Of a DNA stretch of 64,000 bases, positions 36,080 through 44,935 are shown one piece after another (position 1 is the first letter of the stretch; every line of letters starts with the position of its first letter). A program made the translations under genes and the position numbers. The notes beneath the pieces are model-generated. The model worked only from the letters and a program-made list of their open reading frames with translations, was not told the origin of the DNA and ran no database searches. The DNA is from an uncultured Saprospiraceae bacterium (lineage in GTDB: Bacteria; Bacteroidota; Bacteroidia; Chitinophagales; Saprospiraceae): assembly GCA_937926205.1 (NCBI GenBank), contig CALEYL010000066.1, forward strand, positions 40,186 through 104,185. The letters run 5' to 3'.

Positions 36080-37153
36080 ATGAGATCATTTGCCTTAAGC
36101 CTTCTTTTTTCCTCCATCCTTGCGCTGGGTCATGCCCAGTCAGACACCATAGTCTGGCAAAAGCAAACAACAGAACCCTACCCGGGCAAGCAGGACGACA
36201 TTTGTTTTGTGGATGAACAAAACGGCTGGTACTGCAATGGCCAGGGTAAAATATACCACACCAGCGATGGGGGAGCGCGCTGGGAAAAGATTTATGAAAA
36301 ACCCGGGACTTTCTTTCGCTGTATCGCTTTTCTCGATTCGTTGAGGGGCTTTGCCGGAAACGTCGGGACCGATTATTTTCCGAATGTGCAGGACACCATC
36401 CCGCTTTATCAAACGCAGGATGGCGGAAAAACCTGGACTCCTGTCAATTACAAAGGCAACTATGTGAAAGGGCTTTGCGCCATTGACGTGGTCAAAGAGC
36501 AATACATCAACCACGGGGCCATTGACTACCGCTACCACATTTACGGCGTCGGTCGGGTAGGCGCACCAGCCAACATGCTGGTTTCACACGACGACGGGTT
36601 GACCTTTACTTCAAAGCCGATGAATGATGACTGCAAAATGTTGTTCGATATCAAGATGTTCAATGCCAAAGAAGGCTTTGCCTGTGCAGCCACCAGCGAC
36701 GACATTACTCAGTCCAATGCCCTGATTCTTTACACAAAAGATGGCGGAAAAACCTGGGAAAAAAAATATCAGTCGGACCGCCCTTTTGAAACCACCTGGA
36801 AAGTTTCTTTCCCTTCCCGCAAGGTGGGCTATGTCACCATTCAGTCGTATAACCCGGATCCCAACGTGAAGCAACAACGGGTGGCCAAAACCACCGATGG
36901 CGGTGAAACCTGGCAGGAAATACCACTTTGTGAAGACGCTGCTGCCAGAGAATTTGGCATTGGCTTTATTGATGAATCGCACGGATTTGTGGGAACCCGC
37001 AGCAGCGGATTTGAAACCACAGACGGCGGAAAAACCTGGCAAAAAGTCGACCTCGGCGTGGCTGCTAATAAAATCAGGATTTACAATTGGGGAAAAGGAC
37101 ATTCCCTTTATGCCATTGGGGTCAATGTTTATCGGGGGAAGGTAGGGGAATAA
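36080..37153 (+). CDS. Secreted YCF48/BNR-repeat beta-propeller protein
   Basis: A 357-residue exported protein (signal peptide to LGHAQ) with at least five Asp-box-type repeats: TSDGGARWEKI, TQDGGKTWTPV, TKDGGKTWEKK, TTDGGETWQEI and TTDGGKTWQKV, spaced 45-80 residues apart. This is the YCF48/sialidase-like propeller fold. Unlike other secreted proteins here it lacks a T9SS sorting tail, so it may be periplasmic. Function is not determined. Confidence 0.85.
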   Translation: MRSFALSLLFSSILALGHAQSDTIVWQKQTTEPYPGKQDDICFVDEQNGWYCNGQGKIYHTSDGGARWEKIYEKPGTFFRCIAFLDSLRGFAGNVGTDYFPNVQDTIPLYQTQDGGKTWTPVNYKGNYVKGLCAIDVVKEQYINHGAIDYRYHIYGVGRVGAPANMLVSHDDGLTFTSKPMNDDCKMLFDIKMFNAKEGFACAATSDDITQSNALILYTKDGGKTWEKKYQSDRPFETTWKVSFPSRKVGYVTIQSYNPDPNVKQQRVAKTTDGGETWQEIPLCEDAAAREFGIGFIDESHGFVGTRSSGFETTDGGKTWQKVDLGVAANKIRIYNWGKGHSLYAIGVNVYRGKVGE

Positions 37154-37202
37154 GCAAAGGCTATGACTAAAACTTCGGTGGGAAGGCTGTTCGGAAGTTC
37201 TT

Positions 37203-37514
37203 TTATATCCTATTTTTAAGCATTTCCGCAACAGCCTCCTCCGTTTTTCCGGCTTGTTTCATTTTTTGGACAAGCAGGTTCCGCATTTCGTCTTTAAGTA
37301 ACCGATATCGCGCCATCATTTCGTCTTCTGCTTTTCTTTGAGCCTCGTTTTCCAGTTTGCGAAGCAAATCCCTTCTTTTTGCGGTGTCAGCAAATGCGGC
37401 TTCACGCTCCTTTTTGGCTTCTTCCTGCAGGGTCTCCGCCTTCCGGATGGCGTCGGCTATCACCTGTTGCAGGGTAGCTGCATAATTTTCGAAGTTGAGG
37501 TCCCGATCTTCCAC
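37203..37514 (-). CDS. Short coiled-coil protein downstream of coiled-coil partner
   Basis: A 103-residue highly charged helical protein (KAETLQEEAKKEREAAF, RDLLRKLENEAQRKAEDE) ending in MKQAGKTEEAVAEMLKN. No family recognised. A GTG at 37514, 12 bases after the stop of the upstream gene, is the most probable start; the same frame is open further upstream but overlaps that gene. A single frameshift could instead join both parts into one protein; the present reading keeps them separate. Confidence 0.6.
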   Translation of the reverse strand: MEDRDLNFENYAATLQQVIADAIRKAETLQEEAKKEREAAFADTAKRRDLLRKLENEAQRKAEDEMMARYRLLKDEMRNLLVQKMKQAGKTEEAVAEMLKNRI

Positions 37515-37525
37515 AGCAAATGGTT

Positions 37526-38224
37526 TTAATAGATGGTGATCGAATTGGCGTCGATGCGGTAGCGGTATCCTGGCGCTTTGTCGGCCACGGTGCGTTTCCC
37601 GATAAAGTGCAGGATGGCTTCGCGTTGGGCAAGCGGGAGTTTTGTATGCGCTTCCCATTGCGCTTCCGTTGGCACATCAATAAAGGCAAGCGCATCGCCC
37701 CCTGCAAGTTCGTACCAGAAACGGCATACGGTTTTGCCAAGCTGAAAAATGACCGTGCCGCTGCGTCCCTGCTCCTCGATGGTCAGCCGGGCATACGAGA
37801 AATCAACGGCAGGCTGTTTCTCCGGAATTCCGTAGGCGCCGCTTTCCGGATCTTTCCAGCGTTCATAGCCAAACCGCTGGCTCAACTCAAGCGCTTCCGC
37901 TTCCGGAATGCCCAGCCAGTCGGATACTTCATCTGGCATCGCCCCACCCTGCAACAAAGCAATGGCAAAATCCCGTCTGATCTGTTCCCGGAGGTCGGTT
38001 TCAATCCGGTCACGATGTTGCTCTAAAAAAGCGGCTGATAGCGCCGCTGTATTTTCCTGTGTTTCGAGCAGCGCCTGTTTGGCAGCGGCGCGTTCTGCAC
38101 GGACTTCCTCCAGCAGCTGTTGTGCACCCGCAACGACTGCAGCGGCAGCTTCGGCATTGGCATCCAGCATTTTCTGCATGATTTGCTGCATTTCGTGCTG
38201 GTTGGAAGAATCTGGTGTTTGCAT
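37526..38224 (-). CDS. Coiled-coil protein with C-terminal beta domain, unknown function
   Basis: A 232-residue protein. Residues about 5-75 form a coiled coil rich in Ala, Glu and Gln (MQQIMQKMLDANAEAAAAVV, LLEEVRAERAAAKQAL), followed by a helix with GIPEAEALELSQRFG and a C-terminal beta domain (about 125-232) containing YELAGGDALAFIDVPT, HTKLPLAQREAILHFIG and YRIDANSITIY. I recall similar C-terminal domains in hypothetical Bacteroidota proteins but no function. The ATG at 38224 (MQTPDSS) is preferred to a longer frame. Confidence 0.7.
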   Translation of the reverse strand: MQTPDSSNQHEMQQIMQKMLDANAEAAAAVVAGAQQLLEEVRAERAAAKQALLETQENTAALSAAFLEQHRDRIETDLREQIRRDFAIALLQGGAMPDEVSDWLGIPEAEALELSQRFGYERWKDPESGAYGIPEKQPAVDFSYARLTIEEQGRSGTVIFQLGKTVCRFWYELAGGDALAFIDVPTEAQWEAHTKLPLAQREAILHFIGKRTVADKAPGYRYRIDANSITIY

Positions 38225-38413
38225 CGCGCCGGTGTGGTATAGGTTGGGGATAAAAATAGGGATTTTGTGTCCCTCCACGAAAGTTTACTGCCGGAATCGC
38301 CAAAGCATTGGAGGATTCTGTTTCCTGCTTCCGGAAAATAGCCCCATTTTTGGCAACAAACCGGAAAGCTATTGGTTTTTCTGGGATATTCATTCACCGC
38401 AAGGCCTGCTTCC

Positions 38414-39208
38414 ATGCAAACACCAGACCTGTCTCATCCCCTTTTTTTTGTACTCGCCATCTTCGGCATTTCGACGGTGGTATTTTTTCGCTATGTGCTG
38501 GTGGCTGGCGGTTTTTACCTCTTTTTCTATCGATTGGCTCAAAGGCAGTTTGCCGGGCGGAAAATCAGTTTTCGCCTGCGGCAGCCCGGACAATCGTGGC
38601 AGGAAGTGAAATGGTCAGCGCTGACTTCACTGGCTTTTGGCCTGTCCGGAGCACTGATGCTGCTTGCCTGGCAAAGCGGGTATACCCTCATTTACACCGA
38701 TCCGGGCGCTTACGGCTACTTGTGGCTACCGGTTAGCCTGCTGTGTGCCATGCTTGTACACGAGACCTATTACTACTGGCTACACCGCTGGATGCACCGG
38801 CCCAAAGTCTACCGCATCGTTCACAAAGTGCACCACGACAGCATCGTCACTTCGCCCTGGACTTCCTTTTCTTTCCACCCCCTTGAATCGGCGTTGCAGT
38901 CGATCGTCGTGCCGGCGCTGGTCTTCGTATTGCCCATGCACTATGGGGTAGTCATATTGTTGCTCACCCTCATGACCATTTCGGCGACCATCAATCACCT
39001 CGACATTGAAATTTATCCCAAAGGCAGTGCCCGCCACTGGCTGGGACGCTGGTTCATCGGCGCCACCCACCACAGCCTTCACCATGCTGAATTCCGCAGC
39101 AATTACGGCCTGTATTTTACGTTTTGGGACAAATGGATGGGCACAGAAAGCAGCAAATATGAAGGGCTGTTTGAGGAGAAAACGGAAGGGGGGAAACACA
39201 ACGCCTGA
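38414..39208 (+). CDS. Fatty acid hydroxylase/sterol desaturase family membrane protein
   Basis: A 264-residue di-iron membrane oxidase. Several transmembrane helices surround three His clusters: HETYYYWLHRWMH, KVHHDSIVTSPW with FSFHPLE, and GATHHSLHHAEF, which hold the di-iron centre in this superfamily. It likely hydroxylates or desaturates a lipid (sterol-like, hopanoid, carotenoid or fatty acid). The start at 38414 is the first with a plausible N-terminal membrane segment. Confidence 0.9.
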   Translation: MQTPDLSHPLFFVLAIFGISTVVFFRYVLVAGGFYLFFYRLAQRQFAGRKISFRLRQPGQSWQEVKWSALTSLAFGLSGALMLLAWQSGYTLIYTDPGAYGYLWLPVSLLCAMLVHETYYYWLHRWMHRPKVYRIVHKVHHDSIVTSPWTSFSFHPLESALQSIVVPALVFVLPMHYGVVILLLTLMTISATINHLDIEIYPKGSARHWLGRWFIGATHHSLHHAEFRSNYGLYFTFWDKWMGTESSKYEGLFEEKTEGGKHNA

Positions 39209-39237
39209 CATGTTACTTGCCCAACAAGGCTGTCTCA

Positions 39238-39356
39238 AAAATGGCAAATTGGCAAAACCTGTCTCATTTAGCTGAAGGACAGGATTTCAATAAGTATTGG
39301 AAGGTTTTCCATTAACCAATATACCTTCACGATAAATTTTGCCAACTTGCCCATTT
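39238..39356. terminator. Structured GGCAA-repeat spacer between convergent genes
   Basis: Arms AAATGGCAAATTGGCAAAA (39238-39256) and a right arm pairing with it at 39337-39356; between them CCTGTC/GACAGG (39258/39278), TATTGG/CCAATA and GAAGGT/ACCTTC hairpins. Shares the GGCAAATTGGCAA word with 46628-46708. Confidence 0.65.
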
Positions 39357-39357
39357 G

Positions 39358-42219
39358 CTATTTGCCCACTTGCAAATCCCCCCGCTTCCGCCAAACCCAA
39401 TACCCAAGCGGTAGCAAGCCCAAAGCGAGCAACCACCAGGCCCACTGATTGTTGCTCAAATTCAGCGGCGCCATGTCTCCGATGGTCACGAAAGCAGCCC
39501 AGAAAAAAGGATGCGCGCGGTTGCCGGAAGCCTGATCCAGATACTCCAGTTTGGCCCGGCGCAGCGCTTCGTCTTTACTCAGGCCTTCTTTCAATTCCCG
39601 GTAATAGCTTTTCATCAGGGTAGCCGACTCCCGGTCGCTGATGCGCCAGAGGGTGGTGACGAGGCTGTTGGCGCCGGCATAAGAAAAGCCGCGGGCCAGA
39701 CTGACCACGCCTTCGCCACGCCGCAATTTACCCACGCCGGTTTCGCAGGCACTGAGCGCCACCATATCTGCATGCAGAGAGAGGGTGTACAGGTTTTTCA
39801 GGTACAATAAATTGTTATTTGTAGTGTCGCCGGTCTCGCTAAAAGCCACGTAGGCGTATTCCCCGTCTTCATTGTCTGCTTTGGCATGGGTAGCCAGATG
39901 CAGCACGGCATAATCACCGGCTATGGCTTTGAAGGACGCGACCGTCGCCGAGGTATCGAGCAGGGTTTTTGTGGGGAAAAGCGCGCCTATCCCGGCGACC
40001 TCGTCGAGGTTATCTTCCAGCGTGCCAAAACTACGGCGGCGTTCTTCCGGATTACTAACGCTCATTACAGGAGAAAAACGGGGTGCAACAGCCAGCACCT
40101 GTCGGTACTTGGGGTGGTTTTGCCGCTCCTGCATTGCTTCGAGAGAAAGCAAGGAATGGGCATAAGCGAAGTTGTATTTTTTCAGGCAGTAGGGCCAGTT
40201 GCGGAAATTGCTGTTCGGGTCTGGTTTTTCTGTCAGCAGGGCTTCAAAAGGCAGGAATTCCAGCAGTCCGTCGGGGATGATGGTCACGCGATAAGATAAA
40301 TAGCCGCTGATGGGTTGCAGGAGTTTTTGGTACAGGCCGTATGCGCCATCGGCGTAAGCTTTCACCAGGGTATCCGATGGTGTCAGCACATAGTTATAAA
40401 TGCTTTCGCGGAGGTCTTTCACATTCCGGTCCAGATCGCCGACAGGCGCTTTGTTCATATAAAAAGTGCCGTCGCCGCGGTAAACTAAGGTATAAATTTG
40501 ATCGTCGCCGACAAAATACTGTACCAAAGCTTCGTCTCGTTTCAGCAGGCGTTCGGCTATGGCTGCAGTTTCAGCGCTGTGGTCGGCGTGTTTCAGATCG
40601 TAATAGGCCGGATAGCGCTGCTCCAGTTGCTTCAATAATGACCAATACTGATTGCGCAGGTTGAAGAGGCTGTCGTTCAACTGGTGAAACACGACTTCGA
40701 CCTGTTGCTCTGCGGGCAGTTTGCGCTCCGATTGGTATTTGCGGCTCTCCAGAGCGGCAATCTGCTCGCGCAACCCGCGCTCGCGGGCCAGTACCGTATC
40801 GGGAATTCCGGCGATGACATTCGCTTTGGCTACCTGCATCATTTCTTTGAGCAAAATACTCCGGCTTTTTTCCATGTAGCGCATGGCCCGGTCCACATAT
40901 TTTCGCTCGCCCCGCAGTTGATAAAACTGGTAGTTGACTTCGATGATGCTTTCAAAAATGTAGTAAAAGCGTTCCACCAGATACTGCCTGGAGCTCGAAT
41001 CGTCGTAAGAACTGATGATGTAGTCAATCAGCCGGATGCAAACATCGTATCCCTCATGCGCACGCTCCAGATCTTCTTCGCAACCGGATTTTAAATAGCG
41101 CTGGAGGTCGTTTTTGGCTTTGAAGTAGAGGGTGATGAGGAGACTGGGCTTCGAGCCAATGATGTTTTCGAAAGGCAGGGTTTTTCTTGTATCATATCCA
41201 ACAATGTTTAATGCACTATCAATCAAAACTGCCGCCTCTGAAAATTGACCAAGATTCGTATAGCAGGCGCCTGCTTTTGTTAAGTTTTCAAATAATATGA
41301 AACTGTAATCACTTTTTACATCATTAAGCTTTTGGTTTGCAGCAAGAAAGAACTTAATCGCTTGATGAGGTCTTTCTAAATAATAGTAGCAATTTCCTTT
41401 AATTCCATAGATATTTCCAATTTCTATCGAATCCTTTCCTTCTAATAATTTTATAGCGCTATCATACATATTGATTGCACTAAAATAATCTTCCTTCTTT
41501 TGAAATGTCAAGCCTAAACTTCGATAAAAGCTTGCGAGTTTTTTAGTATTTGTATCTGGCAATTTTTGGACAATTTTTATAGCCTTTTTCTTAAAAAACA
41601 AGGCTTTTTCGTAATCCCTTAACAAGTCATAACATTCTCCAATTTTTACATAATTCCTAGCAACTATAATGCTATTAACGCCAAACTTTGATGTCGCTAA
41701 CGTATTAGCTTTTTCAAGGCAACTCAAAGCTTTAGTTACTTCTCCTTCTACACGATATACTTTAGCCTTGATTTCAAGAGCTTTAACAATTGAAAATAAA
41801 TAGTAACTCTTATTAACCTCAGTTTTTTTTATTACAATATCAGCATAGGTAATAGCCTTATTATTATTTTTACTCCATTCATAACAACTTGCTAAGTTAG
41901 AGTATACATCAATTTCTTTTGACAAATCATGATTTGTATACATTAAGCAGTTTTCATGATATTTAATGGCAAAACTTATTTTATCTTTTTTTTCAAAAAA
42001 TATAGCGATAGCTTTATTAAGATTAAAAAAATCATCTACATTTTTTTTACTATCAAATCTGCTAACTATTTGATTGTAGTAGGCTGAGACTTCTGCTATA
42101 TCTTTATTTTTTTGAAATATTCTTTCAACTTCCTTTATAGTTTGATTCAAAGAATATTGTGAAAATATACTATTGGGAGTAACCAAGCTTAACATCAATA
42201 TTATTACTGTATACTTCAT
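39358..42219 (-). CDS. TPR-CHAT domain protein, membrane-anchored putative caspase-like protease
   Basis: A 953-residue protein: signal peptide (ending IFSQ), tetratricopeptide repeats (about 60-350, e.g. YYYLERPHQAIKFFLAA), a helical linker (350-640) and a CHAT protease domain (about 650-925) with the catalytic dyad His778 in LHLATHA and Cys825 in SACETG, ending in a transmembrane helix (WWLLALGLLPLGYWVW) and a basic tail. This predicts a periplasm-facing protease. CHAT proteases are caspase-like and cleave one or a few protein partners. DNA coding residues 1 to about 345 is very AT-rich while the rest matches the chromosome. Confidence 0.88.
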   Translation of the reverse strand: MKYTVIILMLSLVTPNSIFSQYSLNQTIKEVERIFQKNKDIAEVSAYYNQIVSRFDSKKNVDDFFNLNKAIAIFFEKKDKISFAIKYHENCLMYTNHDLSKEIDVYSNLASCYEWSKNNNKAITYADIVIKKTEVNKSYYLFSIVKALEIKAKVYRVEGEVTKALSCLEKANTLATSKFGVNSIIVARNYVKIGECYDLLRDYEKALFFKKKAIKIVQKLPDTNTKKLASFYRSLGLTFQKKEDYFSAINMYDSAIKLLEGKDSIEIGNIYGIKGNCYYYLERPHQAIKFFLAANQKLNDVKSDYSFILFENLTKAGACYTNLGQFSEAAVLIDSALNIVGYDTRKTLPFENIIGSKPSLLITLYFKAKNDLQRYLKSGCEEDLERAHEGYDVCIRLIDYIISSYDDSSSRQYLVERFYYIFESIIEVNYQFYQLRGERKYVDRAMRYMEKSRSILLKEMMQVAKANVIAGIPDTVLARERGLREQIAALESRKYQSERKLPAEQQVEVVFHQLNDSLFNLRNQYWSLLKQLEQRYPAYYDLKHADHSAETAAIAERLLKRDEALVQYFVGDDQIYTLVYRGDGTFYMNKAPVGDLDRNVKDLRESIYNYVLTPSDTLVKAYADGAYGLYQKLLQPISGYLSYRVTIIPDGLLEFLPFEALLTEKPDPNSNFRNWPYCLKKYNFAYAHSLLSLEAMQERQNHPKYRQVLAVAPRFSPVMSVSNPEERRRSFGTLEDNLDEVAGIGALFPTKTLLDTSATVASFKAIAGDYAVLHLATHAKADNEDGEYAYVAFSETGDTTNNNLLYLKNLYTLSLHADMVALSACETGVGKLRRGEGVVSLARGFSYAGANSLVTTLWRISDRESATLMKSYYRELKEGLSKDEALRRAKLEYLDQASGNRAHPFFWAAFVTIGDMAPLNLSNNQWAWWLLALGLLPLGYWVWRKRGDLQVGK

Positions 42220-42602
42220 AAGGGCTAAGTTCTAATGATTGAATGTAATTACTATTGTTTTCAAAAGAAAAAGTTACTTAAGAAATATTAATCTCTAAAA
42301 AAAAGCTTCCCGATCCTTGCATTATTTATTTTCGCCTCATTTAGTAATAATACCGAACAACAAGGTCAATAAAGAGGGTAAAACCTAAGGCTAGGTAAAG
42401 TACCTTTTAACAACTAAGGTAAATTCTTAAATGAGACTGTTCCATTCTTGGTAAATATAGATCAAAAGTAATCAAAAAAACAAGCGCTCTACCTGCATAA
42501 CTTGCAAATAGAGCGCCATTAATATGATGTTGATATCTCTCTATTTTCTATTCAAGAAGACAGAGAACATATTTTCATTGATAAAGATCAATTTTCATTA
42601 CG
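42220..42602. other. AT-rich intergenic region upstream of the CHAT gene
   Basis: Continues the AT-rich tract of the CHAT gene up to the rpsA terminator. Contains no gene; a TACTTTTG box (minus strand, 42463-42470) is present without a suitable -33. Confidence 0.6.
42470..42516 (-). terminator. rpsA terminator
   Basis: Arms GCGCTCTA (42484-42491) and TAGAGCGC (42509-42516) with 17-base loop; on the minus strand the stem is followed by TTGTTTTTTTGATT, a classic rho-independent terminator. Confidence 0.8.
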
Positions 42603-44627
42603 TTATTCACCAGAATTGTCAGAGGGAGTCTCATCCCCCAACTGCTCCTTCAACTGCGAGAAGATATCCAAATCTCCCAGTGTAGACTTCTCGATATTAG
42701 CCTGCTGTTTTTTCACAGCGCTACGTGTTTGCTGACGTTCGTCGTCTTTTTCGCGCTTCACAACTTCGTCTGCCTCGCGGCGGATGTCTTCTGTGTAGCG
42801 GAGGTGAGAAACGAGGATGCGTTTGTCGTCGCGGTTGAATTCGATGACTTTAACCGTCAGAACTTCGTCAACATCAGCCATGCTGCCGTCTTCCTTGCGG
42901 ATGTGTTTGGCGGGAGCAAAAGCTTCGAGGCCGTAAGGCAACTGAACAATCGCGCCGCGGTCATCACGACGCAGTACGGTTGCTTCGTGGTAAGAGCCCA
43001 CAGGGAATACGTTTTCGAAAGTATCCCATGGGTTTTCTTCGATGTGTTTGTGGCTCAGCGACAGTTTGCGGTTTTCCTTGTCGATGTCCATCACGACCAC
43101 TTCGATCTGGCTGCCCACTTTCGTGAACTCAGATGCGTGCTGGTAGCGCTTGGTCCAGGACAAGTCAGAGATGTGAATCATCCCGCCGATGCCTTCTGAA
43201 AGTTCCACAAATACACCCCACTGCGTGGTATTTTTAACCTCGCCGGTGAAGCGGCTGCCTGTTGGGAAACGCTCTGCGATTTCACCCCAGGGATCTTGTG
43301 CGAGTTGCTTGATGCTGAGCGACATTTTGCGGTCGTCGCGGTCAATCGTCACCACTTTAGCTTCGTACATCTGCCCCAGCTTGAAGTATTCGCGGGCATT
43401 AACCGGCTGGTTGCTCCAGGTTACTTCCGAAACGTGGATCAGGCCTTCTACGCCCGGTTCAATTTCGAGAAATGCGCCGTAATCTTCAATGTTGACGATT
43501 TTGCCTTTAACAACGGCGCCTTCCTGGATATCCGCGTTGAGCACTTCCCATGGATGGGGTTGCAGTTGCTTAAGACCCAAAGAAATACGCTTCTTGTTTT
43601 CGTCGAAGTCGAGCACCACCACATTGATCTTCTGATTGAGTGACAGCACATCGCGGGGATCCGAGATGCGGCCCCATGAAATGTCTGTGATGTAGAGCAG
43701 ACCGTCCACGCCACCCAGATCGAGGAATGCGCCGAAATCGGTGATGTTCTTAACCACACCTTCCAGTACCTGACCTTTTTCGAGGCCGGCAATGATCGCT
43801 TCCCGCTGTTCTGCGAGGTCGCTTTCGATGAGTGCCTTGTGCGATACAACGGCGTTTTTGATGGTTTCATTGATCTTAACGACCTTGAATTCCATCGTTT
43901 TGCCTACGTATGCATCGTAATCAATGATTGGCTTGATGTCAATTTGTGAGCCGGGAAGGAAGGTTTCCAGTCCGGAAGCATCTACAATAAGACCACCTTT
44001 CGTTTTGCTGACAACGGTACCACGGATAACCGTGCCATTCTGGTAAGAGTCCACAATGTTTTCCCAGGCGCGCAGCAGTTTCGCTTTACGGCGGGACAAC
44101 ACCAACTGACCTCTGGAGTCTTCCTGTTGTTCAACATAAACTTCCACACGATCACCGACAGTGAGTTCCGGCATATCGCGGAATTCAGACAGTGAAATCA
44201 AACCATCTGATTTGTAGCCAATGTCGAGTACAATATCGCCGCTGTTGATCGAAGTAACGCGACCAGCCACGATTTCGTTTTCCAGAACAGCCGTCAGGGT
44301 AGAATCGTATTGTTCCTGAAGTTTCAGTTTTTCTTCCTCCGGGTAAGAGCGGCCGCGCTTGTTGGTAATGGACCAGTCAAAGTCGTCGTGCGGCGTATCC
44401 AGAGAAACAAGCGGCTCCAGCGGGAGTTCGAGGTCTTCTTCTTCTTCGTCTCCTGCCGGTTCATCGCTGGTGTCTACAGCAGCGATGCTTCTGACTACCT
44501 TAGGTGGTTCTGCAACAAGTACTTCAGCCGTTTCAGGTATGTCTTCGGTTTCCTCCTCTGCAGGAGCATCCAGGTTTTCCGGCATTTCTTCTTCCGGATC
44601 CTGATCGATGTTTTTTTCGTCTAGCAT
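42603..44627 (-). CDS. rpsA: 30S ribosomal protein S1
   Basis: A 674-residue S1 that brings mRNA to the ribosome. After an acidic low-complexity N-terminus (about 1-95, runs such as EEETEDIPET and DEEEEDLELP) come about six S1 RNA-binding domains, e.g. VAGRVTSINSGDIVLDIGY, GKIVNIEDYGAFLEIEPG, TGEVKNTTQWGVFVELSEG. Start MLDEKNI at 44627 is used rather than 44702. The N-terminal acidic extension makes it longer than many S1 proteins. Confidence 0.95.
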   Translation of the reverse strand: MLDEKNIDQDPEEEMPENLDAPAEEETEDIPETAEVLVAEPPKVVRSIAAVDTSDEPAGDEEEEDLELPLEPLVSLDTPHDDFDWSITNKRGRSYPEEEKLKLQEQYDSTLTAVLENEIVAGRVTSINSGDIVLDIGYKSDGLISLSEFRDMPELTVGDRVEVYVEQQEDSRGQLVLSRRKAKLLRAWENIVDSYQNGTVIRGTVVSKTKGGLIVDASGLETFLPGSQIDIKPIIDYDAYVGKTMEFKVVKINETIKNAVVSHKALIESDLAEQREAIIAGLEKGQVLEGVVKNITDFGAFLDLGGVDGLLYITDISWGRISDPRDVLSLNQKINVVVLDFDENKKRISLGLKQLQPHPWEVLNADIQEGAVVKGKIVNIEDYGAFLEIEPGVEGLIHVSEVTWSNQPVNAREYFKLGQMYEAKVVTIDRDDRKMSLSIKQLAQDPWGEIAERFPTGSRFTGEVKNTTQWGVFVELSEGIGGMIHISDLSWTKRYQHASEFTKVGSQIEVVVMDIDKENRKLSLSHKHIEENPWDTFENVFPVGSYHEATVLRRDDRGAIVQLPYGLEAFAPAKHIRKEDGSMADVDEVLTVKVIEFNRDDKRILVSHLRYTEDIRREADEVVKREKDDERQQTRSAVKKQQANIEKSTLGDLDIFSQLKEQLGDETPSDNSGE

Positions 44628-44760
44628 TGACAGAATGCTTTTAAAAGGTGAATAAATTGGTTCAAAATCCCCTAACGACTTCCTGCAACCCACTTCCTTC
44701 ATAATGACCGGTTTAGAACAGGATGCAGCATAAAAAAACGGGCAGCCGCGTTAGGAGGCG

Positions 44761-44768
44761 CAAAGGTA
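44761..44768 (-). promoter_or_regulatory. Candidate -7 box (TACCTTTG) of rpsA
   Basis: TAnnTTTG on the minus strand, about 135 bases before the rpsA start; no clear -33 box. The roughly 300-base divergent gap to the fadD-like gene holds promoters only. Confidence 0.5.
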
Positions 44769-44861
44769 CTTTTTTCTCCTGGATTTTTAATAAAAAATAT
44801 TGAAAACGAATCGCTTGTCTTTTCCTGTTTTTGATACCCGCGCACAATATTGCGGACTCGA

Positions 44862-44891
44862 TTGTTAGACAAAAGAAAATTTGTACTTTTG
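44862..44891 (+). promoter_or_regulatory. Promoter of the acyl-CoA ligase gene
   Basis: TTG (44862-44864), 19-base spacer, TACTTTTG (44884-44891). Transcription start near 44898. Confidence 0.7.
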
Positions 44892-44935
44892 ATGTTACCT
44901 AAAACGAAATGCGGAATCACAAACAATCAGCAAAC

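Noticed and set aside
42463..42470. Promoter of the CHAT gene (TACTTTTG)
   Set aside because: No -33 box at the right distance and it overlaps the tail of the rpsA terminator.
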